Below, piece after piece: positions 48,996-58,228 of a stretch of DNA of 64,000 nt. A model generated the notes under the pieces. It worked only from the letters and a program-made list of their open reading frames with translations. It made no database searches and was not told where the DNA came from. Position numbers and translations under genes: made by a program. Location: NCBI RefSeq assembly GCF_001421505.1, contig NZ_LMKL01000001.1, positions 434,001 to 498,000 on the forward strand, in the 5' to 3' direction. Source of the stretch: Sphingomonas sp. Leaf17 (lineage in GTDB: Bacteria > Pseudomonadota > Alphaproteobacteria > Sphingomonadales > Sphingomonadaceae). Each line of letters starts with the position of its first letter. Position 1 is the stretch's first letter.

Positions 48996-49456
48996 TACAG
49001 CATCCCCAGTTCGAGTTTGGCATCGTCCGACATCTTCTGCGGATCCCAAGGCGGATCCCAGACGAGATTCACGTCGGCGGTCGCGATGCCCGGCACCGCG
49101 CTGACCCGCAGTTCGACCTCACCCGGCATCGATTCCGCGACCGGGCAATTCGGCGTCGTCAGCGTCATCGACACGACCGCGTGCGACCCGTCGATGTCGA
49201 TGCCGTAGATCAGGCCGAGGTCGTAGATATTGACCGGAATTTCAGGATCGAAAATATCCTTCAGCGCGGCCAGCACGCCTTCATACAACTCGCCGCCCGG
49301 CTCGGTCGGGGACATGCCCGCCGGCTTCTGGGTCAGGAAGCCATCGAGATAGTCGCGCTTGCGTTCCGTGATCGGCTCCGGCGCGATGTCCTGCACACGG
49401 GCCTTGGGCGGTGCCGACACCGCCTCCACTTCTTCAACGACGAACCGGTCGCTCAT
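48995..49456 (-). CDS. sufT: SUF-system DUF59/MIP18 protein
   Basis: The 153-residue protein is mostly a MIP18-like domain (PF01883). Family residues are in LYEGVLAALKDIFDPEIPVNIYDLGLIYGIDI, VSMTLTTPNCPVAESMPGEV with the conserved Cys, and VNLVWDPPWDPQKMSDDAK at the C-terminus. It helps mature Fe-S proteins and is standard in alphaproteobacterial suf operons. Its start overlaps the sufS stop by four bases. Confidence 0.92.
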   Translation of the reverse strand: MSDRFVVEEVEAVSAPPKARVQDIAPEPITERKRDYLDGFLTQKPAGMSPTEPGGELYEGVLAALKDIFDPEIPVNIYDLGLIYGIDIDGSHAVVSMTLTTPNCPVAESMPGEVELRVSAVPGIATADVNLVWDPPWDPQKMSDDAKLELGML

Positions 49457-50664
49457 CCAAAAATCCTTGTTACCCGGTCGATCCCGCGCACCAGCGCATC
49501 GACATCCTGCGGGCCGTTATAGACCCCGAAACTGGCGCGGGCGGTGGCCGGCACACCCAGCGCATCCATCAAAGGCTGCGCGCAGTGGTGGCCGGCGCGG
49601 ATCGCGACTCGCTCCTCGTCCAATATGGTGCCGATATCATGGGGATGCACCCCTTCGATCGTGAAGCTGACGATGCCCGCCGAATCCGCCGGGCCATAGA
49701 CGCGCACGCTATTGAGCGTCGACAGCGCCTCGCGCGTCCGGGTCACCAGCGCGGTTTCATGCGCGTGGATCGCATCGAGACCCAGCGACGTGACATAGTC
49801 GATGCCCGCCGCCAGCCCCAGCGCGCCGACGATGTGCGGTGTCCCCGCCTCAAACCGGCCCGGCGGCGGCGCATAGGTCGTCTTCTGGAACGTCACCCGG
49901 TCGATCATCGACCCGCCCCCCTGATAAGGCGGCATCGCCTCCAGCAGTTCGGGCCGCGCCCACAGGAAGCCGATCCCGGTCGGCCCGTAGAGCTTATGCC
50001 CCGACGCGACGTAGAAGTCGCAATCCAGCGCCGCCATGTCGACCGCGACACGCGGCACCGCCTGGCACCCGTCGAGCAGGATCTTCGCACCCACGCCGTG
50101 CGCGATATCGGCGGCGCGGCGGCCATCGAGGACCGATCCGAGGACGTTTGAGACGTGGCAGAGCGCGACCAGCTTGTGCCGGGGCGTCAGCATCGCCGCC
50201 ATCGCGTCGAGGTCGATCCGGTGATCCCCGGTCAGCGGGATCACGTCGATCGCGACACCAAGGCGCTCGGCGACCATCTGCCACGGCACGATGTTGCTGT
50301 GATGCTCCAGCAGCGACAGGGCGATACGGTCGCCGGCCTTCAACTGAGTCCCGGCCCAGCATTGCGCGACCAGATTGATCCCCTCGGTCGCGCCGCGCAC
50401 GAACACGATCTCGTTTTCGCTACCGGCGCCGATGAAGCGGGCGACGGTGCGACGCGCGGCTTCATAGGCCAAGGTCATGTCGGCCGAGCGCTGATACACG
50501 CCGCGATGCACGGTGGCGTAGGTTTCACCGTACGCGCGGGTGATCGCGTCGATGACCGCCTGCGGCTTCTGCGCGGTGGCGGCGGTGTCGAGATAGGCCC
50601 AGCCCTCGGGAATCGCCGGGAAGTCGGCGAGCGTGTCGAGCGGGCGAGTTTGAGTGGCGATCAT
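49453..50664 (-). CDS. sufS: Cysteine desulfurase of the SUF system
   Basis: Class II cysteine desulfurase of 403 residues. The PLP lysine is in FYVASGHKLYGPTGIGFL. The persulfide cysteine is in AGHHCAQPLMDALG. The N-terminal block PEGWAYLDTAATAQKPQAV is typical. It takes sulfur from cysteine and passes it to the SufBCD scaffold, usually through SufE or SufU; neither is visible here. The intergenic palindrome at 50718-50817 separates it from sufD. Confidence 0.95.
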   Translation of the reverse strand: MIATQTRPLDTLADFPAIPEGWAYLDTAATAQKPQAVIDAITRAYGETYATVHRGVYQRSADMTLAYEAARRTVARFIGAGSENEIVFVRGATEGINLVAQCWAGTQLKAGDRIALSLLEHHSNIVPWQMVAERLGVAIDVIPLTGDHRIDLDAMAAMLTPRHKLVALCHVSNVLGSVLDGRRAADIAHGVGAKILLDGCQAVPRVAVDMAALDCDFYVASGHKLYGPTGIGFLWARPELLEAMPPYQGGGSMIDRVTFQKTTYAPPPGRFEAGTPHIVGALGLAAGIDYVTSLGLDAIHAHETALVTRTREALSTLNSVRVYGPADSAGIVSFTIEGVHPHDIGTILDEERVAIRAGHHCAQPLMDALGVPATARASFGVYNGPQDVDALVRGIDRVTRIFG

Positions 50665-50717
50665 GGCTGGTGGCCCGGGGTGAAGTTAGGGATGTTGTGG
50701 TTCGTGGAGATTTCCTG

Positions 50718-50817
50718 TTCCCCGGCGAAGGCCGGGGTCCAGTAACACCGCAGACGTGACGGCGGACGGCAATCCGCCACGACGGCGCGCCCGACTGGAC
50801 CCCGGCCTTCGCCGGGA
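50718..50817. repeat. Intergenic palindrome between sufD and sufS
   Basis: A 26-base arm (50718-50743) has a 25-of-26 inverted partner at about 50792-50817, around a 48-base loop that has its own short inverted segments (GGCGGACGGC and AATCCGCC). It is one of the REP-like families common in sphingomonads. It interrupts the suf transcript. Confidence 0.75.
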
Positions 50818-50836
50818 AACACGGAGGGAGCGTAGA

Positions 50837-52078
50837 TCAAGCAGCCCCTGCCCCGCCCAACGCGCGGTCCAGCCATGCGTCGGCATCCGCCTCGAACGCC
50901 ACCCGGACCGTCTCGTCTTCGATCCGGCTCAGCGCATCGCCGACGAAGGCGCGGGTCAGCAGCGCCTGTGCGCGGGCGGGAGCGATTCCGCGGCTCTGCA
51001 TGTAGAACAGTGCCTTGGCATCGAGTTCGCCGACGGTCGCACCGTGCGCGCACTTCACGTCGTCGGCGAAGATTTCCAGCTCGGGCTTCAGGTTCACGGT
51101 CGCGGTGCGTTGCAGCAGCAGCAGGCCGCGCAAGCTCTGTTCACCGTCGGTCTTCTGCGCGTCGCGCGCGACCTCTACGGCGGCCGCTAGGCTGGCGGTC
51201 GAGCGATCGGCGGCGACCGCGCGCCAGAGCTGGTGCGACTGGCCGTTGGGCGCAGCATGGCGCACGCGGACGGCGCATTCCTGCTTCTGCTCGGCGCGGG
51301 TCAGCAGGGCACCGCCATATTCGGCGATCCCGGCATTGCCCGCCAGCGTGATCGCGGCGTCGACGCGGGTGCCGGCATCGCCCGCGCCGAGCATCGTCGT
51401 GACGAGGTTCGCATCCTCCGCCAGCGTCACTTCCTCCCGCAGCGACACGAAGCCTTCGGTCTGGAGCAACCGCACCGCGCGCATCAGACGCGCGCCCTTG
51501 CCCAGCGTCACGCGAGTCAGCCGGTTCGACCAGCCTGTGCCGACATAGGTTTCAACGACCTGCGCGGTCGCGCCGTCGCCCAGCACGATCCCGGCCGGCA
51601 GGTGGTTGCTGCCACCGGTCGCGACATGGACGACCTGCACGGGGTCGTTCGTGCTGCCCACCGCGACATCGAGCCGCCAGCCCGAGCCGGCCGCCTGCGC
51701 GCCAAGGACGTGGTCGCCACCGTCAAAGGTTACAAAGGTCACACCGGCAGCGGGGGGTAGCCCCTCCCTCTGCGGCACGCCGTCGATGACCAGCAGGCGG
51801 ATGCCGGGCAGGTCGAGGAACAGCGCATCGGTGTCGGCCGCGGCGGTCGTGGGCAGGGCGGCGGCGGCGGTGATCGCCGCCGGATCGGCCCAGCGCCATG
51901 CTTCGACGCGGGTGTCGGGGAGTACGATCAATTCCTCCCCGGCACGGGGAGGGGGACCATCCGCAGGATGGTGGAGGGGGGTCGCCGCGAGGGGTGTCGC
52001 TTGTGGCGCACCCCCTCCACCACCGGCTGCGCCGGCGGTCCCCCTCCCCGTGCCGGGGAGGATTTGCGCGTCGTTCAT
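50837..52078 (-). CDS. sufD: Fe-S assembly scaffold SufD, with in-frame repeat insertions
   Basis: SufD of 413 residues. The SufB/D core is seen in GDGATAQVVETYVGTG, VTLGKGARLMRAVRLLQTEGF, and the C-terminal VKCAHGATVGELDAKALFYMQSRGI with its conserved histidine-containing block. SufD with SufB and SufC forms the scaffold. The start at 52078 overlaps the sufC stop as ATGA and is therefore secure. Residues 4-50 are encoded by a palindromic repeat element, and residues 106-118 (GLPPAAGVTFVTF) by a second short repeat. Normal SufD sequence seems to begin at about residue 51. The core looks intact, so the protein is probably active. Confidence 0.93.
   Translation of the reverse strand: MNDAQILPGTGRGTAGAAGGGGGAPQATPLAATPLHHPADGPPPRAGEELIVLPDTRVEAWRWADPAAITAAAALPTTAAADTDALFLDLPGIRLLVIDGVPQREGLPPAAGVTFVTFDGGDHVLGAQAAGSGWRLDVAVGSTNDPVQVVHVATGGSNHLPAGIVLGDGATAQVVETYVGTGWSNRLTRVTLGKGARLMRAVRLLQTEGFVSLREEVTLAEDANLVTTMLGAGDAGTRVDAAITLAGNAGIAEYGGALLTRAEQKQECAVRVRHAAPNGQSHQLWRAVAADRSTASLAAAVEVARDAQKTDGEQSLRGLLLLQRTATVNLKPELEIFADDVKCAHGATVGELDAKALFYMQSRGIAPARAQALLTRAFVGDALSRIEDETVRVAFEADADAWLDRALGGAGAA
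51725..51763 (-). repeat. Short in-frame repeat within sufD, second family
   Basis: On the minus strand the DNA reads CTACCCCCCGCTGCC, then ACCTTTGTAACCTT. The same pattern occurs at 14680-14718 in non-coding DNA. It encodes LPPAAGVTFVTF at residues 107-118 of SufD. Confidence 0.7.
51932..52063. repeat. Palindromic element at the N-terminus of sufD
   Basis: Two inverted units, 51932-51979 and 52010-52063, lie around a spacer of about 30 bp. The first unit is identical over 48 bp to that in bkdB. Read on the minus strand it gives AQILPGTGRGT, GGGGG and PLHHPADGPPPRAGEEL, again open and in the same frame. The element starts only 15 bases from the sufD start codon. Confidence 0.9.
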
Positions 52079-52818
52079 GCCGCGATCCCCACATACCCGT
52101 CGGCTTCAAGCTGGGCGGCCAGTTCCGGCCCGCCCGAACGGATGATCCGTCCACCGCTGAGCACATGCACAAAATCGGGCTGCACATAATCGAGCAGGCG
52201 CTGGTAATGGGTGATGAGGATCACCGCCTTGTCGGGTGCGCGCATGATACGGTTGATGCCGTCGCCGACGATCCGCAGCGCGTCGATGTCGAGGCCGGAA
52301 TCGGTTTCGTCGAGGATCGCCAGTTTCGGTGCGACGATGCCCATCTGGACCATCTCGTTCCGCTTCTTCTCGCCACCCGAAAAGCCGACATTCACCGGCC
52401 GCTTGAGCATGTCATACTCCATCGACAGCGATTCCGCCTGCGCGCGGGCGAGCTTCAGGAATTCGCCGCCCGACAACGGCTTTTCGCCGCGCTGGCCGCG
52501 CTGGGCGTTCAATGCCTCGCGCAGGAACTGGACATTCGACACGCCGGGGATCTCGACCGGATACTGGAAGCCGAGGAACAGGCCGGCGGCGGCGCGCTCG
52601 TTCGGAGCCATTTCCAGCAGATCCTGCCCCGCGAACTCGACCGACCCTTGCGTGACCTCGTACCCCGGCCGTCCGCCCAGCACATAGCCGAGCGTCGACT
52701 TGCCCGCGCCGTTCGGCCCCATGATCGCATGGACCTCGCCCGCGTTGACGGTGAGGGACAGGCCCTTGAGGATTTCCTTGCCGTCGATTTCGGCGTGAAG
52801 GTTATTGATTTTTAGCAT
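52075..52818 (-). CDS. sufC: SUF-system ATPase SufC
   Basis: ABC-type ATPase of 247 residues. Walker A is GPNGAGKSTLG, the signature is GFSGGEKKRNEMVQMG, and Walker B is LAILDETDSGLDIDALR. The length and the YVLGGRPGYEVTQG block are typical for SufC. It energises SufB and SufD. It is separated from sufB by an extra small gene (52822-53145). Its stop overlaps the sufD start. Confidence 0.96.
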   Translation of the reverse strand: MLKINNLHAEIDGKEILKGLSLTVNAGEVHAIMGPNGAGKSTLGYVLGGRPGYEVTQGSVEFAGQDLLEMAPNERAAAGLFLGFQYPVEIPGVSNVQFLREALNAQRGQRGEKPLSGGEFLKLARAQAESLSMEYDMLKRPVNVGFSGGEKKRNEMVQMGIVAPKLAILDETDSGLDIDALRIVGDGINRIMRAPDKAVILITHYQRLLDYVQPDFVHVLSGGRIIRSGGPELAAQLEADGYVGIAA

Positions 52819-52821
52819 TAA

Positions 52822-53141
52822 CTATCTCGCAAGTGGGATATCACGAGCACGTCGTCGGCGCTCAATATCTTTTTCGACATTTGTAACGAAGACGCCTACG
52901 TAGTAATAGTAGTCGTCCTGATATTCCTTCAAAGCTACTGGATCACCGCTCGTTTCAGCGGACGGTTTATGATATTGTACTCTACACTCATCGAAGATTC
53001 GCAAAGCCAAATCCCTGGAATTAACCTTCAGATTTAGGTTTTTTTGAATCAAAGGCGTTGCACACTTCCAGCTATCCGCGAGATCATTGACGGTGCCAGC
53101 AGCAGTCACTTGAATAAAAAATAAGATGGCAAGCATCGAAG

Positions 53142-53145
<4 letters not shown>
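52822..53145 (-). CDS. AT-richer small secreted protein inserted between sufB and sufC
   Basis: The 107-residue protein has a signal-peptide-like start ([19 protein letters not shown]) and then a helical, charged region ([21 protein letters not shown]) with two cysteines (WKC and DEC) and a YYYYVGVFV segment. I recognise no family. Its DNA is visibly richer in A and T than all its neighbours. It overlaps the sufB stop as ATGA and ends three bases before sufC, so it is inserted cleanly into the operon and would be translated with it. The composition suggests recent transfer, whereas the perfect coupling suggests adaptation. It might be a metal-binding or stress-related periplasmic protein, but no function is supported. 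Confidence 0.6.
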
Positions 53146-54632
<1,487 letters not shown>

Positions 54633-54633
54633 A

Positions 54634-55113
54634 TTATCCTCGTGCTCCCGCGAGTGCGGGAGTCCTGTTCAGCGGGGAGAGCGCCGTGGGGGGCGGGGTC
54701 GGCGCATAGTCAGCGGCAAGCTGGGCGAGCGTGACGCCCGACAGGGCACCGCGCACCGCGTCATTGACCGCGTTCCAATGGGGTTTGACGCGGCAGGTCT
54801 GGTCGATGCAGCAGTCATGCGCCGCGCCGTCGACGCAAGACGTCAGCGCGATCGGCCCGTCGACCGCCTCGATGATGTCGGCGAGGCTGATCGTCGCGGG
54901 CGGACGAGCGAGGCGAATGCCGCCGCCGGTGCCGCGCGTGCTTTCGATCAGGCCGGCGGACGACAGGCGGCTGACCAGCTTCTGCGCGGTCGGCAACGGT
55001 ACGCCGGTTTCGGTCGCCAGCAGCGTCGCGTTCAGGCGACCGGCGCCACCGCAATGGCGCGCGGCGGCGCTCATCATCACGACGGCATAGTCGGCTAGGC
55101 TGGACAGGCGCAC
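54634..55113 (-). CDS. Rrf2-family regulator of the suf operon (IscR/SufR-type)
   Basis: The 159-residue protein starts with GTG as [20 protein letters not shown], the standard beginning of SUF Rrf2 regulators. A longer frame upstream exists but would run through the operator, so it is rejected. It has a winged-helix domain with [24 protein letters not shown], then [14 protein letters not shown], and a cysteine-rich segment with [16 protein letters not shown] and a nearby CRVKPHW, which could ligate a [2Fe-2S] cluster. It probably senses cluster status and controls the suf genes. It is directly upstream of sufB, with a one-base gap. Confidence 0.9.
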   Translation of the reverse strand: MRLSSLADYAVVMMSAAARHCGGAGRLNATLLATETGVPLPTAQKLVSRLSSAGLIESTRGTGGGIRLARPPATISLADIIEAVDGPIALTSCVDGAAHDCCIDQTCRVKPHWNAVNDAVRGALSGVTLAQLAADYAPTPPPTALSPLNRTPALAGARG

Positions 55114-55119
55114 TGGGTT

Positions 55120-55146
55120 CCAATCGGATGAATTCGATCCGATTGG
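55120..55146. promoter_or_regulatory. Perfect palindrome, likely operator of the Rrf2 regulator
   Basis: CCAATCGGAT (55120-55129) and ATCCGATTGG (55137-55146) are perfect inverted repeats with a 7-base spacer. The element is 6 bases upstream of the regulator's GTG. It is well placed for autoregulation of the suf operon. Its match to known IscR- or Rrf2-type sites was not checked. Confidence 0.7.
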
Positions 55147-55224
55147 CAGATGGTGGCTGGGGGGCGGCGCGTCAACCGGTAATCGGGGGGCGTCCGTGGA
55201 GGAGCCCCCCCCAACCATAAACAC

Positions 55225-55314
55225 CACCCCGGCGGAGGCCGGGGTCTAAATGGGTTGGAGACGGGAACAACGTCGAGACGCTGACCCAATTGGGCCCCGG
55301 CCTCCGCCGGGGTG
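55225..55314. repeat. REP-like palindrome in the divergent rrf2/pyrD region
   Basis: A 22-base arm (55225-55246) pairs with 55293-55314 (21 of 22). It lies between the operator and the pyrD start and leaves an open frame that could be mistaken for an N-terminal extension of pyrD. Confidence 0.75.
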
Positions 55315-55388
55315 GAAGCATGAGCCAGCTGCAACGAGGCGAACAACCACCTTTGACGCACGCCCCGCAGGATGCGAATGGCATCCGC

Positions 55389-56435
55389 ATGAGCTTTCCC
55401 CTTCGCCGCGCCCTGTTCGGGCTGGATGCCGAGCGCGCACATGCGCTGTCCATTTCGATGCTGTCGACATGGGGGCGGATGGGGACGCCGCTTGCGCCCG
55501 GGCCGGACCTGTCGGAACGGCTGGCGACCAGGGTGGCGGGAATCGACTTCGCCAATCCGCTGGGGCTGGCGGCGGGCGTCGACAAGGACGGGCATGCGAT
55601 CGACGGATTCTTCGGTTTCGGTTTCGGCGCGGTCGAGATCGGGACGCTGACCCCCCTGCCCCAGAGCGGCAACCCGAAGCCGCGGCTGTTCCGGCTGGTC
55701 GAGGACCGGGCGGTGGTCAACCGGATGGGGTTCAACAATGGCGGTATCCGCGCCGCCCTGCCCCGCGCGATGGCGGCGAAGCGGGCAGGCGTGCTGGGCA
55801 TCAACGTCGGCGCGAACAAGGACGCGGCGGACCGGACGCGCGATTACGAGACCGGGGTCGCGCTGGCCGCGCCGATCGCCGATTATGTGACGATCAACAT
55901 CAGCTCGCCCAACACGCCGGGCCTGCGCGACCTGCAACACGGCGCGGCGCTGGCCGAATTGCTGGCGGCGGCGGACGGCGCGCGGCGGGCCGGGGGTGCG
56001 CGCACGCCGCTGTTCCTGAAGGTCGCGCCCGATCTCGACCGGGTGGCGATCGACGATATCGCCCGCGCGGCGATCGACCACGGCGTGGACGCGATCATCA
56101 TCGGCAACACGACCATTACCCGGCCGGGTCTGCGATCAGCGAACGGCGCGGAGCCCGGCGGGCTGTCGGGTGCGCCGCTGGCGGTGCTGGCGCGCGCGCG
56201 GCTGGGCGATTTCGTGGCCGCGACCGGACGGCAACTGCCGCTGATCGCCGCCGGGGGAATCGACAGCGGGGCGGAAGCCTATGCGCGGATCCGGGCGGGC
56301 GCGTCGCTGGTCCAGCTGTACAGCGCGCTGGTGTATGAGGGACCGGGGCTGGCGCGGCGGATCCTGCACGATCTGGATGCGCTGCTGGCGCGCGATGGGT
56401 TCGCGCATGTCGGCGAGGCGGTCGGCGCGGGCTGA
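55389..56435 (+). CDS. pyrD: Dihydroorotate dehydrogenase (quinone), class 2
   Basis: Class 2 dihydroorotate dehydrogenase of 348 residues, membrane-associated, coupling pyrimidine synthesis to the quinone pool. The start at 55389 (MSFPLRRALFGLDAERAHAL) matches the family's N-terminal helix. The upstream in-frame region is the palindromic repeat. Landmarks are LGLAAGVDKDGHAIDGFF, the catalytic-serine segment YVTINISSPNTPGLRDLQ, FLKVAPDL, and GGIDSGAEAYARIRAGASLVQLYSALVY. Confidence 0.95.
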   Translation: MSFPLRRALFGLDAERAHALSISMLSTWGRMGTPLAPGPDLSERLATRVAGIDFANPLGLAAGVDKDGHAIDGFFGFGFGAVEIGTLTPLPQSGNPKPRLFRLVEDRAVVNRMGFNNGGIRAALPRAMAAKRAGVLGINVGANKDAADRTRDYETGVALAAPIADYVTINISSPNTPGLRDLQHGAALAELLAAADGARRAGGARTPLFLKVAPDLDRVAIDDIARAAIDHGVDAIIIGNTTITRPGLRSANGAEPGGLSGAPLAVLARARLGDFVAATGRQLPLIAAGGIDSGAEAYARIRAGASLVQLYSALVYEGPGLARRILHDLDALLARDGFAHVGEAVGAG

Positions 56436-56477
56436 GCCATCTTGCCCGCGCGCCAAAGCGCGTTAGGGTTTGGCCCC

Positions 56478-58160
56478 ATGAACAAGTTCCTTCTGGGCGT
56501 CGCCCTGCTCGTCCCCGCCGCGCCGATCGCCGCACGCGATACCGTCGTGGCGACGGGTACCGTAACCTCGGCCGATCCGCGCGCGACGCAGGCGGGGCAG
56601 GAAATCCTGCGTCAGGGCGGCAGCGCGACCGACGCGGCAATGGCGATGATGCTGGCGCTGACCGTGGTCGAGCCGCAGTCGAGCGGGATCGGCGGCGGTG
56701 GCTTCCTGGTCCACCACGACGGCAGGCGCGGCACGATCGACACGATCGACGGGCGTGAGACGGCCCCGGCCACGGCCACGCCGCAGCGGTTCGTCGGGCC
56801 GGACGGCCGCGCGCTGCCCTATCTGCTGTCGTTTCCCGGCGGCAAATCGGTCGGCGTGCCGGGCAATATCCGGCTGATGGCGATGGCCGAGAAGAAATGG
56901 GGCAAGCTGCCGTGGAAGGCGCTGTTCGCACCCGCGATCCGGCTGGCGGAGGGCGGCTATACCGTCACCCGGCCGATGAACGGCGCGATGGGCCTGACCG
57001 GGCCGTTGTGGGACAAGTTTCCCACGATCGCCGCGCAATACAGCGCGAACGGCCAGCCGCTGCCGATCGGCACGACCGTGAAGAATCCGGCACTCGCCCG
57101 CGCCCTGCGCGACATCGCCGCGCGCGGGCCGGACGCGTTCTACACCGGGGCCAACGCCGCCGCGATCCTTGCCGCCACGCGCGGCACCACGGTGGCACCC
57201 AGCGACATGACCGCCGCCGACCTGACCGGGTACAAGGCGAAGGAACGCGCCGCCGTCTGCGGCACCTATCGCGGGTACAAGGTCTGCGGCATGGGGCCGC
57301 CCTCGTCCGGCGCGACGACGGTGTTGCAGGTGCTGGGGATGCTCGAACGCTTCGACCTGCGCGCGATGGGCAAGGATTCGCCCGCCGCGTGGCATCTGAT
57401 CGGCGAGGCGATGCAGCTGGCCTATGCCGATCGCGACAAATATCTCGGCGACCCCGATTTCGTCGCGGTGCCGGTCGCCGGGCTGATCGACAAGGGGTAT
57501 CTGGCCAGCCGATCGGCGCTGATCCGCCCCGACGCCACCCTGCCCGCCTATGCCGCCGGCAATCCGCCGGGCGCACCGAGGCGGACGGCGGCGCTGTCGC
57601 CCGACGTACCGGGCACGACGCATTTCATCGCGGTCGACAAGGCCGGTGACATCGTGTCGATGACCTCGACCGTCGAGGGGCCGTTCGGCAGCCAGCTGCT
57701 CGCGAACGGCTATGTCCTGAACAACGAGCTGACCGACTTTACCGCGGCACCGGAAAAGGACGGGATGCCGGTCGCCAACCGGGTTCAGGGCGGCAAGCGG
57801 CCGCTGTCGTCAATGGCCCCGACGATCGTCTACGACGCGGGCGGCAAGCCGGTGTTCACGGTCGGCGCGGCCGGCGGCAAGACGATCATCATGCAGGTCG
57901 CCAAGGCCCTGATCGCGCATTTCGACTGGGGGCTGGACGCGAAGGCGTCGATCGGCCTGCCCCTGCTGTTCTTCAACGGCGACGGGCTGGTGATCGAACA
58001 GGGCACCGCGCTGGAGGCGATGAAGGCGCCGCTGGAGGCGCTGGGCCACCGGGTAACGATCGGCAAGCTGGGGCTGAAGGCCAATGCCGCGGAGCGGACA
58101 GCGACCGGCTGGGTCGGGGCGGCCGATCCGCGCAGCGTCGGCACCGCGCTGCAACCGTAA
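56478..58160 (+). CDS. ggt: Gamma-glutamyltransferase
   Basis: The 560-residue periplasmic enzyme has a signal peptide (MNKFLLGVALLVPAAPIAA). The protein self-cleaves before the nucleophile Thr in PGTTHFIAVD at about residue 380. The small-subunit motif GGFLVHHDG, PQSSGIGGGG and the glycine-rich SQLLANGYVLNNELTDF and GKRPLSSMAPTI regions are intact. It cleaves glutathione or transfers its gamma-glutamyl group. Its start is chosen at 56478 to give a proper signal sequence. It lies 42 bases after pyrD; any shared transcript is plausible but not needed. Confidence 0.94.
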   Translation: MNKFLLGVALLVPAAPIAARDTVVATGTVTSADPRATQAGQEILRQGGSATDAAMAMMLALTVVEPQSSGIGGGGFLVHHDGRRGTIDTIDGRETAPATATPQRFVGPDGRALPYLLSFPGGKSVGVPGNIRLMAMAEKKWGKLPWKALFAPAIRLAEGGYTVTRPMNGAMGLTGPLWDKFPTIAAQYSANGQPLPIGTTVKNPALARALRDIAARGPDAFYTGANAAAILAATRGTTVAPSDMTAADLTGYKAKERAAVCGTYRGYKVCGMGPPSSGATTVLQVLGMLERFDLRAMGKDSPAAWHLIGEAMQLAYADRDKYLGDPDFVAVPVAGLIDKGYLASRSALIRPDATLPAYAAGNPPGAPRRTAALSPDVPGTTHFIAVDKAGDIVSMTSTVEGPFGSQLLANGYVLNNELTDFTAAPEKDGMPVANRVQGGKRPLSSMAPTIVYDAGGKPVFTVGAAGGKTIIMQVAKALIAHFDWGLDAKASIGLPLLFFNGDGLVIEQGTALEAMKAPLEALGHRVTIGKLGLKANAAERTATGWVGAADPRSVGTALQP

Positions 58161-58217
58161 CATTCCGCCTTCATGGGCCAGGCCGGCAACAGACCGTCAT
58201 GCCCGTCACGCGCCACC

Positions 58218-58223
58218 GGAGAG
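58218..58223 (+). promoter_or_regulatory. Ribosome binding site that sets the acyl-CoA ligase start
   Basis: GGAGAG lies five bases before the ATG at 58229. The upstream ATG at 58199 has no such site. Confidence 0.6.
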
Positions 58224-58228
58224 CGACC

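Noticed and set aside
55114..55227. Longer N-terminus for the Rrf2 regulator
   Set aside because: It would be translated through the palindromic operator. The family start ([11 protein letters not shown]) is at 55113.
55290..55388. Longer N-terminus for PyrD
   Set aside because: The extra residues come from the intergenic palindrome. The normal PyrD helix begins at 55389.
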